Below, one piece after another: positions 33,576-42,704 of a stretch of 64,000 nucleotides of DNA; position 1 is the stretch's first letter, and each line of letters starts with the position of its first letter. The stretch is from Neisseria perflava (GTDB taxonomy: Bacteria; Pseudomonadota; Gammaproteobacteria; Burkholderiales; Neisseriaceae), in assembly GCF_024170405.1 (NCBI RefSeq), contig NZ_JALJYC010000007.1:1-64000 (forward strand), in the 5' to 3' direction. The notes under the pieces were generated by a model, which saw nothing but the letters and a program-made list of their open reading frames with translations, searched no databases and was not told where the DNA came from. Both the position numbers and the translations under genes were made by a program.

Positions 33576-34451
33576 TCAATTTTTTACCACAAGAATCGCG
33601 GCCAGCATAATCAAAATCAAACCGGTCAAATCGTTGAGTTTTAAATGCTCTCTAAACCACAGGCGCGAAATCAGCAGCATAAAAATCACTTCGACCTGCC
33701 CCAGCGTTTTCACAAAAGCCACATCGTTCAAACTCATGGCGCTGAACCAGCCGAGTGAACCGAGTACGGAAGCGGTGCTGGTGGCGCACATTAATTTGGG
33801 CTGCGCGAACAGCTTGCGCAAGGTGTCGCGCTGGCGCAGGTGGAGATAAGCAGTCAGCGCAACGGCTTGGATAAAAATCACTAAAAACAACACCCATGCC
33901 GCCGCTTGTAAGCGCGGCAAATCCAAACATAGTCCTGCTTCGCGCACAAACAGCGAAGTCAGCGCAAAACTGGTGCCGCTGGCAATGCCGGTCAGCAGCG
34001 TCGGCAGCGGCATGGCGCGTACCCGCGTGGCTCCTGATAGTAAAAATACCGCCACGCCGCCGATTAATACGCCCAACCAAGCCGTCAGACTGATTTGGGT
34101 GCCGAAAAACAACACACCCAACACCGCAGCAATCACCGCCTCGCTTTTGGCCAGACCCGCGCCGACGGCGTAGTTTTTCCATTGGAACAGCCGTACCATC
34201 AGCGCGGTAGCGAGAATCTGAAAACCCGCCGCGCCGACGGTATAGAGCCAAAAGGCGGTTGGAAAATCAGGTAGTGCAAAGCCGCTTTTCCAATAGAAAC
34301 TGCTCAAATACAGCAATGCCAGCGGCCATGCGGCGATAAAACGAGCCAGCGTGACGCCGAGTACCGGCACGCTGGTGCTGAGTTGCTTTTGAAACGCATT
34401 GCGCCACGCTTGGGAAAAAGCGGCGAGCAGGGTGAAGTAAATCCAGGTCAT
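33576..34451 (-). CDS. DMT superfamily (EamA) transporter
   Basis: 291 aa, ten hydrophobic segments in two repeats of the EamA fold; conserved ends such as KSEAVIAAVLGVLFFGTQISLTAWLGVLIGGVAVFLLSG and FMLLISRLWFREHLKLNDLTGLILIMLAAILVV. Inner membrane; substrate unknown. ATG at 34451 with AGAAGAG upstream. Confidence 0.85.
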   Translation of the reverse strand: MTWIYFTLLAAFSQAWRNAFQKQLSTSVPVLGVTLARFIAAWPLALLYLSSFYWKSGFALPDFPTAFWLYTVGAAGFQILATALMVRLFQWKNYAVGAGLAKSEAVIAAVLGVLFFGTQISLTAWLGVLIGGVAVFLLSGATRVRAMPLPTLLTGIASGTSFALTSLFVREAGLCLDLPRLQAAAWVLFLVIFIQAVALTAYLHLRQRDTLRKLFAQPKLMCATSTASVLGSLGWFSAMSLNDVAFVKTLGQVEVIFMLLISRLWFREHLKLNDLTGLILIMLAAILVVKN

Positions 34452-34477
34452 TCGTTTCTCTTCTCTTGATGATTGTG

Positions 34478-34522
34478 TTTTCAGACGGCCTTAATTTAAG
34501 AAAAACCAAGGCCGTCTGAAAA
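34478..34522 (-). terminator. DUS inverted pair between trmJ and the EamA gene
   Basis: TTTTCAGACGGCCTT and complement AAGGCCGTCTGAAAA around about 15 bases, after the trmJ stop. Confidence 0.5.
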
Positions 34523-34574
34523 ATATTATTTTTGTTTTGTGATTTTAATTTAATGCGTTGCAGGCGATGGCTGC

Positions 34575-35390
34575 TTATTCTTTTTCTCTCAAATTCTGCT
34601 TCACCTTGTTAAAAAAGCCGCGCAGGATGTCGATGTCCTCCGTTTGCGTGTTGGCGCGGGCAAACAGGCTCTGCATACGGCGCATCATGCGCTCGCTGTT
34701 GCGCCGTCTGAAAAAATCCACATCGTGCATCAGCGATTCGAGATGGCCGACCATGCCTTTAATCTGCTCGTGGGTGGCGGCGTGGTCTTCCTGCTGCAAA
34801 TGGCTCATCTGCATACCGGTTTGGCTGCAAATCTCATAACACACCACTTGCACCGCCTGTGCCAGATTGAGTGAAAAATAATCGGGGTTTCCGCTGATGG
34901 TCATTAGGCGGTTGCAGGCCTGCACTTCTTCGATGTTCAGGCCGAAAGTTTCATTGCCGAATACGAGGGCAACCTGTTCGCCGCGTGCGGCTGCCTGTAA
35001 CAGCTCGGGCACCAGCTCACGCGGCGTTTGCAGCGGCGCGGTCAGCTCGCGGCGGCGGCTGGTAAGGGCGCAACTGAGAGTAGTGTCGGCCAAGGCTTCG
35101 TCAAGCGTGGCAACGATGGCGGCGTGTTCCAAGACATCAGCTGCGCCGGAGGCAAGGATAAAACTTTCTTCCGGCAGCTTAAAATCCTGCGGTTTGGCAG
35201 CGTCAAATGTGTGCGGCTCTGGCGTCATCGGCGTGGCCATCAGATTGGGCGCGACCAAGGTCAGACGGGTTAAGCCCATGGTTTTCATGGCGCGCGCGGC
35301 CGAGCCGATGTTGGCCGGATGGCTGGTGCGGCTCAGGATAATGCGGATGTTGTGTAAATAATCGGGCAAGGTAGGTTTGGAAAGAGTCAT
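34575..35390 (-). CDS. trmJ: tRNA (cytidine/uridine-2'-O-)-methyltransferase TrmJ
   Basis: SPOUT-family enzyme that 2'-O-methylates position 32 of tRNA. 271 aa. Motif 1 IILSRTSHPANIGSAARAMKTMGLTRLTLV, motif 2 LVFGNETFGLNIEEVQACNRLMTI, motif 3 SLNLAQAVQVVCYEI: the trefoil-knot signature. Divergent from suhB, the same pairing as in E. coli. Confidence 0.92.
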   Translation of the reverse strand: MTLSKPTLPDYLHNIRIILSRTSHPANIGSAARAMKTMGLTRLTLVAPNLMATPMTPEPHTFDAAKPQDFKLPEESFILASGAADVLEHAAIVATLDEALADTTLSCALTSRRRELTAPLQTPRELVPELLQAAARGEQVALVFGNETFGLNIEEVQACNRLMTISGNPDYFSLNLAQAVQVVCYEICSQTGMQMSHLQQEDHAATHEQIKGMVGHLESLMHDVDFFRRRNSERMMRRMQSLFARANTQTEDIDILRGFFNKVKQNLREKE

Positions 35391-35420
35391 GTTTTGTTTC
35401 GGTTTCTAGGCTGAATCAGG

Positions 35421-35426
35421 TATAAT
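35421..35426 (+). promoter_or_regulatory. -10 element of suhB
   Basis: TATAAT 147 bases before the suhB start. No strong -35 hexamer is seen. It would give a leader of about 140 nt. Confidence 0.5.
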
Positions 35427-35468
35427 GCGGCCATTCTTATTTTTTCAGACGGCCTTTGCCGTTGGAAT

Positions 35469-35480
35469 GTTCTTTAACAA
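35469..35480 (+). promoter_or_regulatory. boxA-like antitermination element in the suhB leader
   Basis: GTTCTTTAACAA, near-identical to the core of boxA (CTCTTTAACA) that loads the NusB-S10 complex in rRNA leaders. It lies about 35 nt after the predicted transcription start and 92 nt before the ATG. Confidence 0.6.
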
Positions 35481-35572
35481 CACTGGAAACGTGAAAACGT
35501 TTGAATCTTGCGCCTGAGGCCGTCTGAAAAGCCGCGTGTCAGGCGGTATTGTACCTGATTAGAAAGACTGCC

Positions 35573-36358
35573 ATGAACCCGATTTTAAATACCGCTTTTA
35601 AAGCCGCTCGCAAAGCCGGTCAAATGATGATCCGCGCCAGCGGCAATTTGGACACTGTCAAAATCGACAGCAAAGCCTTCAACGATTTCGTTTCCACTGT
35701 TGACCGCGAATCTGAAAACATCTTAATCGAAGCGCTGAAAACCGCGTACCCGCACCATAAAATTACCTGCGAAGAAAGCGGTTCGCACGGCAGCGATAAT
35801 GCCGAATACGAATGGATTATCGACCCGCTCGACGGTACCACCAATTTTTTACACGGTCACCCGCAATACGCCATTTCGATGGCCTTGCTGCACAAAGGCA
35901 AATTACAGGAAGCGCTGGTGTACGCGCCCGAGCGTGACGATTGCTATATGGCTTCGCGCGGCAAGGGCGCTTTGCTCAACGACCGCCGTATCCGCGTGTC
36001 CAACCGTATCGAACTCAACCGTTGCCTGATTGGTACTGGCTTTCCGGTGGTTGATCAAAGCATGATGGACAAATATCTGGCAATTTTGAAAGACTTTTTG
36101 GGCAAAACAGCCGGCGCACGCCGCGAAGGTGCTGCTTCTTTGGATTTGTGCGCCGTGGCTGCCGGGCGTTTTGACGGTTTTTTTGAATTTAACCTGAAAC
36201 CGTGGGATATCGCCGCCGGTGCGTTAATCGTTCAGGAAGCCGGCGGTATTGTGACCGATATGCGCGGCGATGAAGGTTGGTTGGAAAGCGGCAATATTGT
36301 GGCAGGCAATCCGAAAGTGTTGGCGCAAATGTTAAAAGTGATTTCTCCTTATCTTTAA
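35573..36358 (+). CDS. suhB: SuhB, inositol-1-monophosphatase family / Nus factor
   Basis: 261 aa. Metal-binding motifs of the IMPase family: EESG, then WIIDPLDGTTNFLHGHPQYAISMAL and the late KPWDIAAGALIVQEAGG. In E. coli SuhB is a partner of the NusA/B/E/G antitermination complex that acts on rRNA operons. ATG at 35573; upstream in-frame codons lack an RBS. The long leader with a boxA-like element suggests autoregulation. Confidence 0.92.
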   Translation: MNPILNTAFKAARKAGQMMIRASGNLDTVKIDSKAFNDFVSTVDRESENILIEALKTAYPHHKITCEESGSHGSDNAEYEWIIDPLDGTTNFLHGHPQYAISMALLHKGKLQEALVYAPERDDCYMASRGKGALLNDRRIRVSNRIELNRCLIGTGFPVVDQSMMDKYLAILKDFLGKTAGARREGAASLDLCAVAAGRFDGFFEFNLKPWDIAAGALIVQEAGGIVTDMRGDEGWLESGNIVAGNPKVLAQMLKVISPYL

Positions 36359-36732
36359 TCTGATTCGACGGCAAAAGGCCGTCTGAAGCCTGTTCAGACG
36401 GCCTTTTGGGTTGTGCAGATATACAACACCTTACCTGTTTATCTAGGTTACTGTTGCAGTGAATAATATCCAGTCGATGATTTATTGTAGTAGCGTGATA
36501 AATATACGGAAATTAACCTTTTTTTGAATTCGGCCGTATGCATGTGCCCAGCAGTTTGGCGATGGCTGCTTTATCTTTTATGACGGTATGCGTGAGAAAT
36601 CCGGCGGATAATGGTATCCTGACATACCGGTAGGGCTGGAATCAGCCTGCTTGTAAAAGATAAAATAAGAGGCCGTCTGAACGATTGCCTTTAAATAAAT
36701 ACACAAATTACGGATATTTCGTTGTGAATCCT
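36359..36732 (+). other. 374-base intergenic region before the secretion operon
   Basis: Apart from the suhB terminator (36373-36407) it has no gene I can support. A CGGTATG/CATACCG dyad with a 32-base gap lies at 36584-36629, and one uptake sequence at about 36670 precedes the TolC-like gene. Base composition shifts toward AT here and stays lower in GC through the secretion operon. Confidence 0.4.
36373..36407 (+). terminator. DUS-pair terminator of suhB
   Basis: AAAAGGCCGTCTGAA-GCCTG-TTCAGACGGCCTTTT, 15 bases past the stop. A strong stem with flanking A and T runs. Confidence 0.85.
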
Positions 36733-38025
36733 ATGCAAAATATGCAAAATTCTCCGGCAAGAAAGCAGCGCATCAGATTGTTGTGCCGCTTAATCAAACG
36801 CATGTCGGCTGCATCCGTGCTGTACTTGATGGTATCGCAGCATGCTTACGCCGCCGTGGAGTTGAAAGACATCCTTAAAGGCTCGCTGGTTTCTGATCCG
36901 ATTATCATGGAAGCGAAAGCAGATGAAGAATCTGCCAAAAGTACGACTAAAGCGACATTTGCCCAGCATTATCCTGTTTTGGCTTTAACTGGTACGCAAG
37001 TTATCGCCCAAAAACACCAATATTCCAGTAATGATTTGGATGATGGCTTGGGTGTGCGCGGCAGTGTCAATGTCTATTCTTGGGGCGCAATCCAAGCAGC
37101 CGTCAAACGCGATAAATTCAAAGAAACTTATTTCAAACATAAATATTATGAAACCCAAGAGCAGTTGGGTAAAGATATTGGTGAACTTTACCTTGCCGTC
37201 TTGCGCGCGAAAGAGACTTTGCTGGTACATCAGCAGAGCTTGGTTCGTCACAATAATTTGATGAAAGATTTGAATGTCATCGTCAAATACGACAGCGGTC
37301 GCCGTTCGGAGCTGATTGAAGCACGTTCACGCTTGTTGCAGGTTGAATCTTCCATTGCGCAACAACGCCGTACCATGGAATTGGCATTGAGCCGATTGTC
37401 TCGTTATACGGGCAAGCCGTTAACGGCTAATGATTTGACCGATCCGTTTTCAGGTGATACTGCGGCCAGTTTTATCCAGAATTACCGCAATCCGGATAAA
37501 AATACCAATCCTTCTTATCAGGCGCAATTGGCCGAACAAAAAGCGGCAGGAGCGGAATTGGATATGTCCCGCAAGCAGCGCTTGCCTTCGGTTAATATCG
37601 AGGGTAATGCCAACCGTACCGACAAACAGGTTTATTTCAATGTCGTATGGAACGTATTGGATATTGCGGCGCGTCATAATGTCAGTAAAAATGCTCAAGT
37701 CTTGGCTGCTGCTGAAGCGCGTACCGAGCAAATCCTGAAAGATAACGAAGAAAAAAGCCGTACTGCCGAAATCAATATGGTGCAAAACGAGCAGCGTGCC
37801 AATATTACCGCCCAGCATATTGAAGCGCAAAAAGACGTAGTAAAAACGTATGAGCTGCAATTTAGAATTGCCCGCCGTACATTAACCGACGTTTTAGGCG
37901 CTTATACGACCTTGTCTGGTATCGAGCAAGATAATGTGACAGCACGCAACGATTTTCGAGATGCGGCCTTGCAATATTTGATTACTCAATCACAAGTCGC
38001 TAATTGGGCTGGTGTGCAGCAATAA
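36733..38025 (+). CDS. TolC-family outer-membrane component of a type I secretion system
   Basis: 430 aa. A long signal peptide ends near SQHAYA-AVELKD. Then come the two TolC-like helical repeats (ILKGSLVSDPIIMEAKADEESAKSTTKA; DPFSGD...NPSYQAQLAEQKAAGAELDMSRKQRLPSV), ending LITQSQVANWAG. It resembles LapE/AggA-type channels paired with adhesin exporters. ATG at 36733 chosen; TTG (36685) and GTG (36724) are possible. 36 bases to the next gene, same strand. Confidence 0.85.
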   Translation: MQNMQNSPARKQRIRLLCRLIKRMSAASVLYLMVSQHAYAAVELKDILKGSLVSDPIIMEAKADEESAKSTTKATFAQHYPVLALTGTQVIAQKHQYSSNDLDDGLGVRGSVNVYSWGAIQAAVKRDKFKETYFKHKYYETQEQLGKDIGELYLAVLRAKETLLVHQQSLVRHNNLMKDLNVIVKYDSGRRSELIEARSRLLQVESSIAQQRRTMELALSRLSRYTGKPLTANDLTDPFSGDTAASFIQNYRNPDKNTNPSYQAQLAEQKAAGAELDMSRKQRLPSVNIEGNANRTDKQVYFNVVWNVLDIAARHNVSKNAQVLAAAEARTEQILKDNEEKSRTAEINMVQNEQRANITAQHIEAQKDVVKTYELQFRIARRTLTDVLGAYTTLSGIEQDNVTARNDFRDAALQYLITQSQVANWAGVQQ

Positions 38026-38061
38026 CATTAAAAATTTATAATCATTACGTAAATTATCATC

Positions 38062-40287
38062 ATGAAAGCTATTATTGAACATATTGCGTTGGTAACCCGT
38101 CTGTTGGGGGCGCCGGTGTCGGAGGCTGCGCTCTCTGCCGAGGTGGTGCGGGACAGGAAGCTCAACGTCAACTATCATTCGCTCACAGAAGTCTTACGCA
38201 GTCACGGCTTTGAAAATACGCTGTCCAAGCGGAAGTTGGAAGATATTCCGTCTTTGGCTGTGCCGGTATTAATCATACTGCACAACGAAGAAGCAGCTGT
38301 CATTACCGAAATCGAAGGCTCGGGCAATGACCGCAAATACCATATCCGCCAAGTTGACGGTTTGGAGCAAGAGCTCGACCATGCCCAATTATCCGTTTTG
38401 TACTTGGGTTATTGTTGGTTTATCAAACCCAAAATGACGGTAGATAACCGTTCGGAATTGCCGGAATACCATTTGCCGAAATCATGGTTTTGGAAAGTCA
38501 TTTGGCGTTTCCGTGGTTATTACTACCAAGTCATTTTGGCAACTTTCATCATCAACTTCTTGGCATTGGTGACGTCGCTGTATTTGATGAACGTTTATGA
38601 CCGGGTAGTCCCAAACCAAGCTTATGAAACCCTTTGGGTATTGACCATTGGCGTGATTTTGTCGATTACATTCGAATTTATCGCCAAGATGATTCGTGGT
38701 CATTTAACCGATATTGCCGGTAAAAAATCCGATTTGATTATTAGCTCGGCCTTATTCCGCCGAGTGATGGCTTTGCGCTTGATTGACCGTCCGATTTCTT
38801 CCGGTTCTTATGCCAGCAACTTGCGCGAGTTCGAGGCTGTGCGCGAGTTCATGACCAGTGCCAGCTTACTGACTTTGGTGGATTTGCCTTTCTTACTGCT
38901 GTTTGTGGCTGTTATCAGCATTATCGGCGGTAAATTGGCCTTGGTGCCGTTAACTATTATTCCAATCGTTATTGTTGTTAGCATTTTAATGCAGCGGCCT
39001 ATTGCCCGTTTGATGAACGAGACCATGAAAGAAGGTTCTCAGCGTTCAGGTTTAGCTGTGGAGGCGGTTGAAGGTATTGAAACGCTGAAAACCAACAATG
39101 CGGTTACCTGGGCTCAACAACGCTGGGATGAATATACGGCTAAAACAGCTGCCTCGGCCATTAAGCTGAAAGATACCAGCAATTTTATGATTTTCTTTTC
39201 TGCGGCTATGGTTCAGTTGAATACCATCGGTTTGGTGGTTGTTGGTACCTATCTGGTCAATGCAGAGAATGTCGATAGCCGCATTACTATGGGTGCATTG
39301 ATTGCTTCCGTTATTTTGTCGGGTCGTGCATTGTCGCCATTGACGCAGGTTGCCAGTTTGGCAACCCGCTTCCAGCAAGCGAAACTGGCGTTACAGGGCG
39401 TGAATGAAATGGTTGAGCGTCCCATTGAGCGTGACCCTGAGCGTACTTACATCACTTTAGACCGCGTTGAAGGTCAGATTGCCTTTGAGGATGTATCCTT
39501 CAAATATGGTGAAGATGGGGCAGAAGCTTTAAGCGGAATCCGCTTGAATATCAAGCCGGGTGAGAAAGTCGGTATTCTAGGTAAAATCGGTAGCGGTAAA
39601 AGTACCATGCTGAAATTAGCCAGTGGCCTTTATGATACCGGTAAGGGTAATGTAACTCTAGATGGCGTGGACATGCGCCAAATCGATCCGAATTTCTTGC
39701 GCAGCCAAGTATTGTTGCTGAGTCAGTCTCCGCGTCTCTTTTTGGGTACGCTGCGTGAAAACTTGGATTTGGCGCGTACCGATAGTTATTCTACCGACCA
39801 AGAGTTGATTCAAGCCCTGCACCGTTTTGGTTTGGATCGGATTATCCGAAACCACCCGCGTGGTCTAGATATGCCGTTGGGTGAAGACGGTATGGGCTTG
39901 TCCGGCGGTCAGAAACAGATTGTGGCATTGGCACGTATGACCTTGCGTGATCCGCGTGTCGTTTTGCTGGATGAACCGACGACCAGCCTTGACCAAGGTA
40001 CGGAACGGGTAGCTTTGAATGCCATCGCTCAGTGGGTCAAAGACCGCACAATGGTCATTGTGACCCACCGACCTCAGGTTCTGCAGATTGTAAACCGTAT
40101 CGTTGTTGTTGATAACGGTAAAGTGGTTATGGATGGCCCGCGTGATTTGGTATTGCAAAAACTGATGCAAAATGAAAATGCGAAGCGCAATACGGCACAA
40201 AATCAGAATGCGACCACTAAAGTTAGTTCGCAGACCATTCAGTTGAATCGTAAATCGAATGCGGCGGAAGCGGGAAAACAACAATAA
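38062..40287 (+). CDS. Type I secretion ABC transporter (LapB-like)
   Basis: 741 aa. The N-terminal ~125 residues form a degenerate C39-like domain without the catalytic Cys (binds but does not cleave substrate). Then six membrane helices (about 155-420) and an ABC domain: Walker A GKIGSGKS (507-514), signature LSGGQ (613-617), Walker B VVLLDEP (633-639). The C-terminal 60 residues are Asn/Gln-rich and polar. The layout matches LapB, which exports giant RTX adhesins. Confidence 0.9.
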   Translation: MKAIIEHIALVTRLLGAPVSEAALSAEVVRDRKLNVNYHSLTEVLRSHGFENTLSKRKLEDIPSLAVPVLIILHNEEAAVITEIEGSGNDRKYHIRQVDGLEQELDHAQLSVLYLGYCWFIKPKMTVDNRSELPEYHLPKSWFWKVIWRFRGYYYQVILATFIINFLALVTSLYLMNVYDRVVPNQAYETLWVLTIGVILSITFEFIAKMIRGHLTDIAGKKSDLIISSALFRRVMALRLIDRPISSGSYASNLREFEAVREFMTSASLLTLVDLPFLLLFVAVISIIGGKLALVPLTIIPIVIVVSILMQRPIARLMNETMKEGSQRSGLAVEAVEGIETLKTNNAVTWAQQRWDEYTAKTAASAIKLKDTSNFMIFFSAAMVQLNTIGLVVVGTYLVNAENVDSRITMGALIASVILSGRALSPLTQVASLATRFQQAKLALQGVNEMVERPIERDPERTYITLDRVEGQIAFEDVSFKYGEDGAEALSGIRLNIKPGEKVGILGKIGSGKSTMLKLASGLYDTGKGNVTLDGVDMRQIDPNFLRSQVLLLSQSPRLFLGTLRENLDLARTDSYSTDQELIQALHRFGLDRIIRNHPRGLDMPLGEDGMGLSGGQKQIVALARMTLRDPRVVLLDEPTTSLDQGTERVALNAIAQWVKDRTMVIVTHRPQVLQIVNRIVVVDNGKVVMDGPRDLVLQKLMQNENAKRNTAQNQNATTKVSSQTIQLNRKSNAAEAGKQQ

Positions 40288-40329
40288 GGCAGAGTGAATC
40301 TCTCGTCATTTCGGAAAGCTATTGAAATC

Positions 40330-41580
40330 ATGAGCAACGAAAATAAAGTAAATTCAACCAAGGAAAGCATTAAATCTAAAGATTTACATCTGATTAATGA
40401 TTTGAATGCGGCCTTGCAAAAAGAGAAGCATAGTGGGCAGCTTTGGGTCATTACGCTGTTTTTTGCCTTCTTGGTAGTATTTGTTATCTGGGCTTATAAC
40501 AGTCCCTTGGAAGAAGTTGTACGTGGACAGGGTAATGTCATTCCAAGTAGTAGGGAGCAAATTATTCAGAGTTTGGATCCGGGCATTGTTAGCGAAATCT
40601 TGGTCAAAGAAGGCGATATTGTTGAAAAAGGCCAGATTTTGATTAAATTGGATGATACTCGTAGTGCCGCTATTCTTCGGGAGAGTGAAGCCAAAGTAGA
40701 AAACTTGCAGGCAACAGTTGCACGCTTGAAAGCTGAAGCTTATGGCACGGAATTGACATTTCCTAAAAATGTTAGTAATGAGTTGCGCCAACGCGAGCAG
40801 GCTGCATACATTGCCCGCCGCCGTGCGGTAACGGATGCCCTGCAAAGCTTGACTGCCAGCAAAGCATCTTTGGATAAAGAGATTCAGATTACCGCTCCTA
40901 TGGTAGCTCAAGGGGTTGTATCAGAAGTTGAGTTGCTGCGCATGCAACGTCAGTCTAGTGATTTTGCCTTGCAGATTGACGAGCGGAAAAACCGCTACAT
41001 GACCGATGCCAATAACGAATTGGTAAAAGCCGAAGCGGAATTGGCTCAAGCTCAAGAAACCATGGCAATGCGTGCCGACCCTGTTGAGCATGCAATGATT
41101 CGCGCTCCGATGCATGGTATTGTGAAAGACATTAAAAACAATACAGTAGGTGGTGTAGTAACAGCGGGTCAGGAAATCATGCAGATTGTGCCGTTGAATG
41201 ACAAACTTTTGGTTGAAGCCTATGTTCGTCCGCAGGACGTTGCGTTCTTGCGTCCGGGACAAACTGCTCTGGTACGGGTTAGTGCTTATGATTATGCACT
41301 GTATGGCGGTTTAGATGGCAAAGTAACCTTAATCAGCCCGGATACCATCAGCAACTCTAACCAAGCAAGAGCCAACGATTTGAAATTGGATCCGAGCCAA
41401 GTGTATTATCGAATTTTGGTTGAAACCACCGGCAACACCTTGACCGATAAAAACGGTAAAAAAATGGAGATTATTCCGGGTATGGTGGCAACGGTCGATA
41501 TTAAAACAGGTGAGAAAACAGTATTCCAATACCTCATCAAACCGATTACCCGTATGAAACGTGCGATGAGCGAGCGCTGA
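40330..41580 (+). CDS. Type I secretion membrane-fusion protein (HlyD/LapC-like)
   Basis: 416 aa. One N-terminal transmembrane segment (WVITLFFAFLVVFVIWAYNS), then the periplasmic adaptor with a lipoyl-like half (GQGNVIPSSREQIIQSLDPGIVSEILVKEGDIVEKGQILIKLDD) and a coiled-coil hairpin (residues about 105-250), ending with the family C-terminus (GMVATVDIKTGEKTVFQYLIKPITRMKRAMSER). ATG 40330 chosen; GTG at 40294 has a slightly better-spaced AGG and would add 12 residues. Last gene of the operon. Confidence 0.9.
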   Translation: MSNENKVNSTKESIKSKDLHLINDLNAALQKEKHSGQLWVITLFFAFLVVFVIWAYNSPLEEVVRGQGNVIPSSREQIIQSLDPGIVSEILVKEGDIVEKGQILIKLDDTRSAAILRESEAKVENLQATVARLKAEAYGTELTFPKNVSNELRQREQAAYIARRRAVTDALQSLTASKASLDKEIQITAPMVAQGVVSEVELLRMQRQSSDFALQIDERKNRYMTDANNELVKAEAELAQAQETMAMRADPVEHAMIRAPMHGIVKDIKNNTVGGVVTAGQEIMQIVPLNDKLLVEAYVRPQDVAFLRPGQTALVRVSAYDYALYGGLDGKVTLISPDTISNSNQARANDLKLDPSQVYYRILVETTGNTLTDKNGKKMEIIPGMVATVDIKTGEKTVFQYLIKPITRMKRAMSER

Positions 41581-41597
41581 TTCATTCTTAACTTATC

Positions 41598-41627
41598 AAA
41601 TGCCGTCTGAAAATTCAGACGGCATTT
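41598..41627. terminator. Terminator of the secretion operon (ATGCCGTCTGAA-type pair)
   Basis: AAATGCCGTCTGAA and complement TTCAGACGGCATTT with a 2-base loop, 17 bases past the stop, followed by TTATTTT. Confidence 0.85.
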
Positions 41628-41700
41628 TTATTTTAATAACGGGCTTATCGTTTTACAGAACTTTGGCTTATGACAATATGAATATGAAGACAGAACTGAT

Positions 41701-41739
41701 AAAAAAGGCTTCCCATCATTTATTATGGAAAGCCTTTTA
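41701..41739 (-). terminator. Intrinsic terminator of galU
   Basis: AAAAGGCTTCCCAT / ATGGAAAGCCTTTT with a 7-base loop and one mismatch. On the minus strand it is followed by a T run. Not built from an uptake sequence. Confidence 0.85.
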
Positions 41740-41758
41740 GGTTTCTTACTGAGGTTGC

Positions 41759-42625
41759 TTACTTAGCATATTGCTTTAACAGTTCTTTGAATTCTTTACC
41801 CGTTTCAGGATGTTTCAAACCATAAGCAACGGTGGCTTCCAAGTAGCCCAATTTACTGCCGCAGTCGTAGCGTTTGCCTTTAAAGGCATGAGCCAAGACA
41901 AATTCGTGATCCAGCAGGCGGGAAATACCGTCGGTCAGTTGGATTTCGTTACCGGCACCGCGCGGCAGATCGGTCAGCAAATCGAAAATGCGCGGGGTCA
42001 GGATATAGCGGCCGACGACGGCAAGATTGGAAGGTGCTTCTTCCGGTTTTGGTTTTTCCACGATATTGGTCACGCGCTGGTAGCTTTTCAGCTGTTCGAC
42101 TTCGACGATACCGTAAGAGCCGGTTTGCGAAGGATCAACGGTTTCTACGCCCAAAACGCTGTTGCCGCTTTGGTTATAAATATCCACCATCTGTTTCAGC
42201 GCACCTTGCGGCGCATCAATCAGGTCATCCGCCAAAATGACGGCAAAAGGATTATCACCCACGGCAGCGCGTGCGCACAATACGGCGTGACCCAGACCCA
42301 AGGCTTCGGCTTGGCGGATATACAGGCAGGTAATATTAGACGGCAGAATGTCTTTCACCGTAGCCAGCAGTTTTTCTTTATGGCGTTGTTCCAATTCGGT
42401 TTCCAGCTCATAGGCTTTATCGAAATGGTCTTCGATGCTGCGCTTATTGCGGCCGGTTACAAAGACCATCTCGGTACAACCGGCGGCTACGGCTTCTTCC
42501 ACTGCATATTGAATCAGCGGTTTGTCCACAATCGGCAGCATTTCTTTTGGGCTGGCTTTGGTGGCAGGCAGGAAACGTGTGCCCATACCGGCAACAGGGA
42601 AGACAGCTTTTTTAATCGGTTTCAT
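41759..42625 (-). CDS. galU: UTP-glucose-1-phosphate uridylyltransferase
   Basis: Makes UDP-glucose, precursor of LOS sugars and, through Ugd, of UDP-glucuronate. 288 aa. FPVAGMGTRFLPATKASPKEMLPIVDKPLIQYAVEEA is the nucleotidyltransferase signature; ADDLIDAP and VEKPKPEEAPSNLAVVGRYI follow. ATG at 42625 with GGAG upstream. ugd lies 14 kb away in the same window. Confidence 0.95.
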   Translation of the reverse strand: MKPIKKAVFPVAGMGTRFLPATKASPKEMLPIVDKPLIQYAVEEAVAAGCTEMVFVTGRNKRSIEDHFDKAYELETELEQRHKEKLLATVKDILPSNITCLYIRQAEALGLGHAVLCARAAVGDNPFAVILADDLIDAPQGALKQMVDIYNQSGNSVLGVETVDPSQTGSYGIVEVEQLKSYQRVTNIVEKPKPEEAPSNLAVVGRYILTPRIFDLLTDLPRGAGNEIQLTDGISRLLDHEFVLAHAFKGKRYDCGSKLGYLEATVAYGLKHPETGKEFKELLKQYAK

Positions 42626-42704
42626 GGTTTCTCCGTAGGGTAAGAGGATTTTCAATTTTACAGGATAAAAGAAATAGCGCAGTTAAAGCATAGAAAGTTC
42701 GTGT

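Noticed and set aside
36584..36629. CGGTATG/CATACCG dyad before the secretion operon
   Set aside because: Seven bases with a 32-base gap is expected by chance in this length; no supporting promoter.
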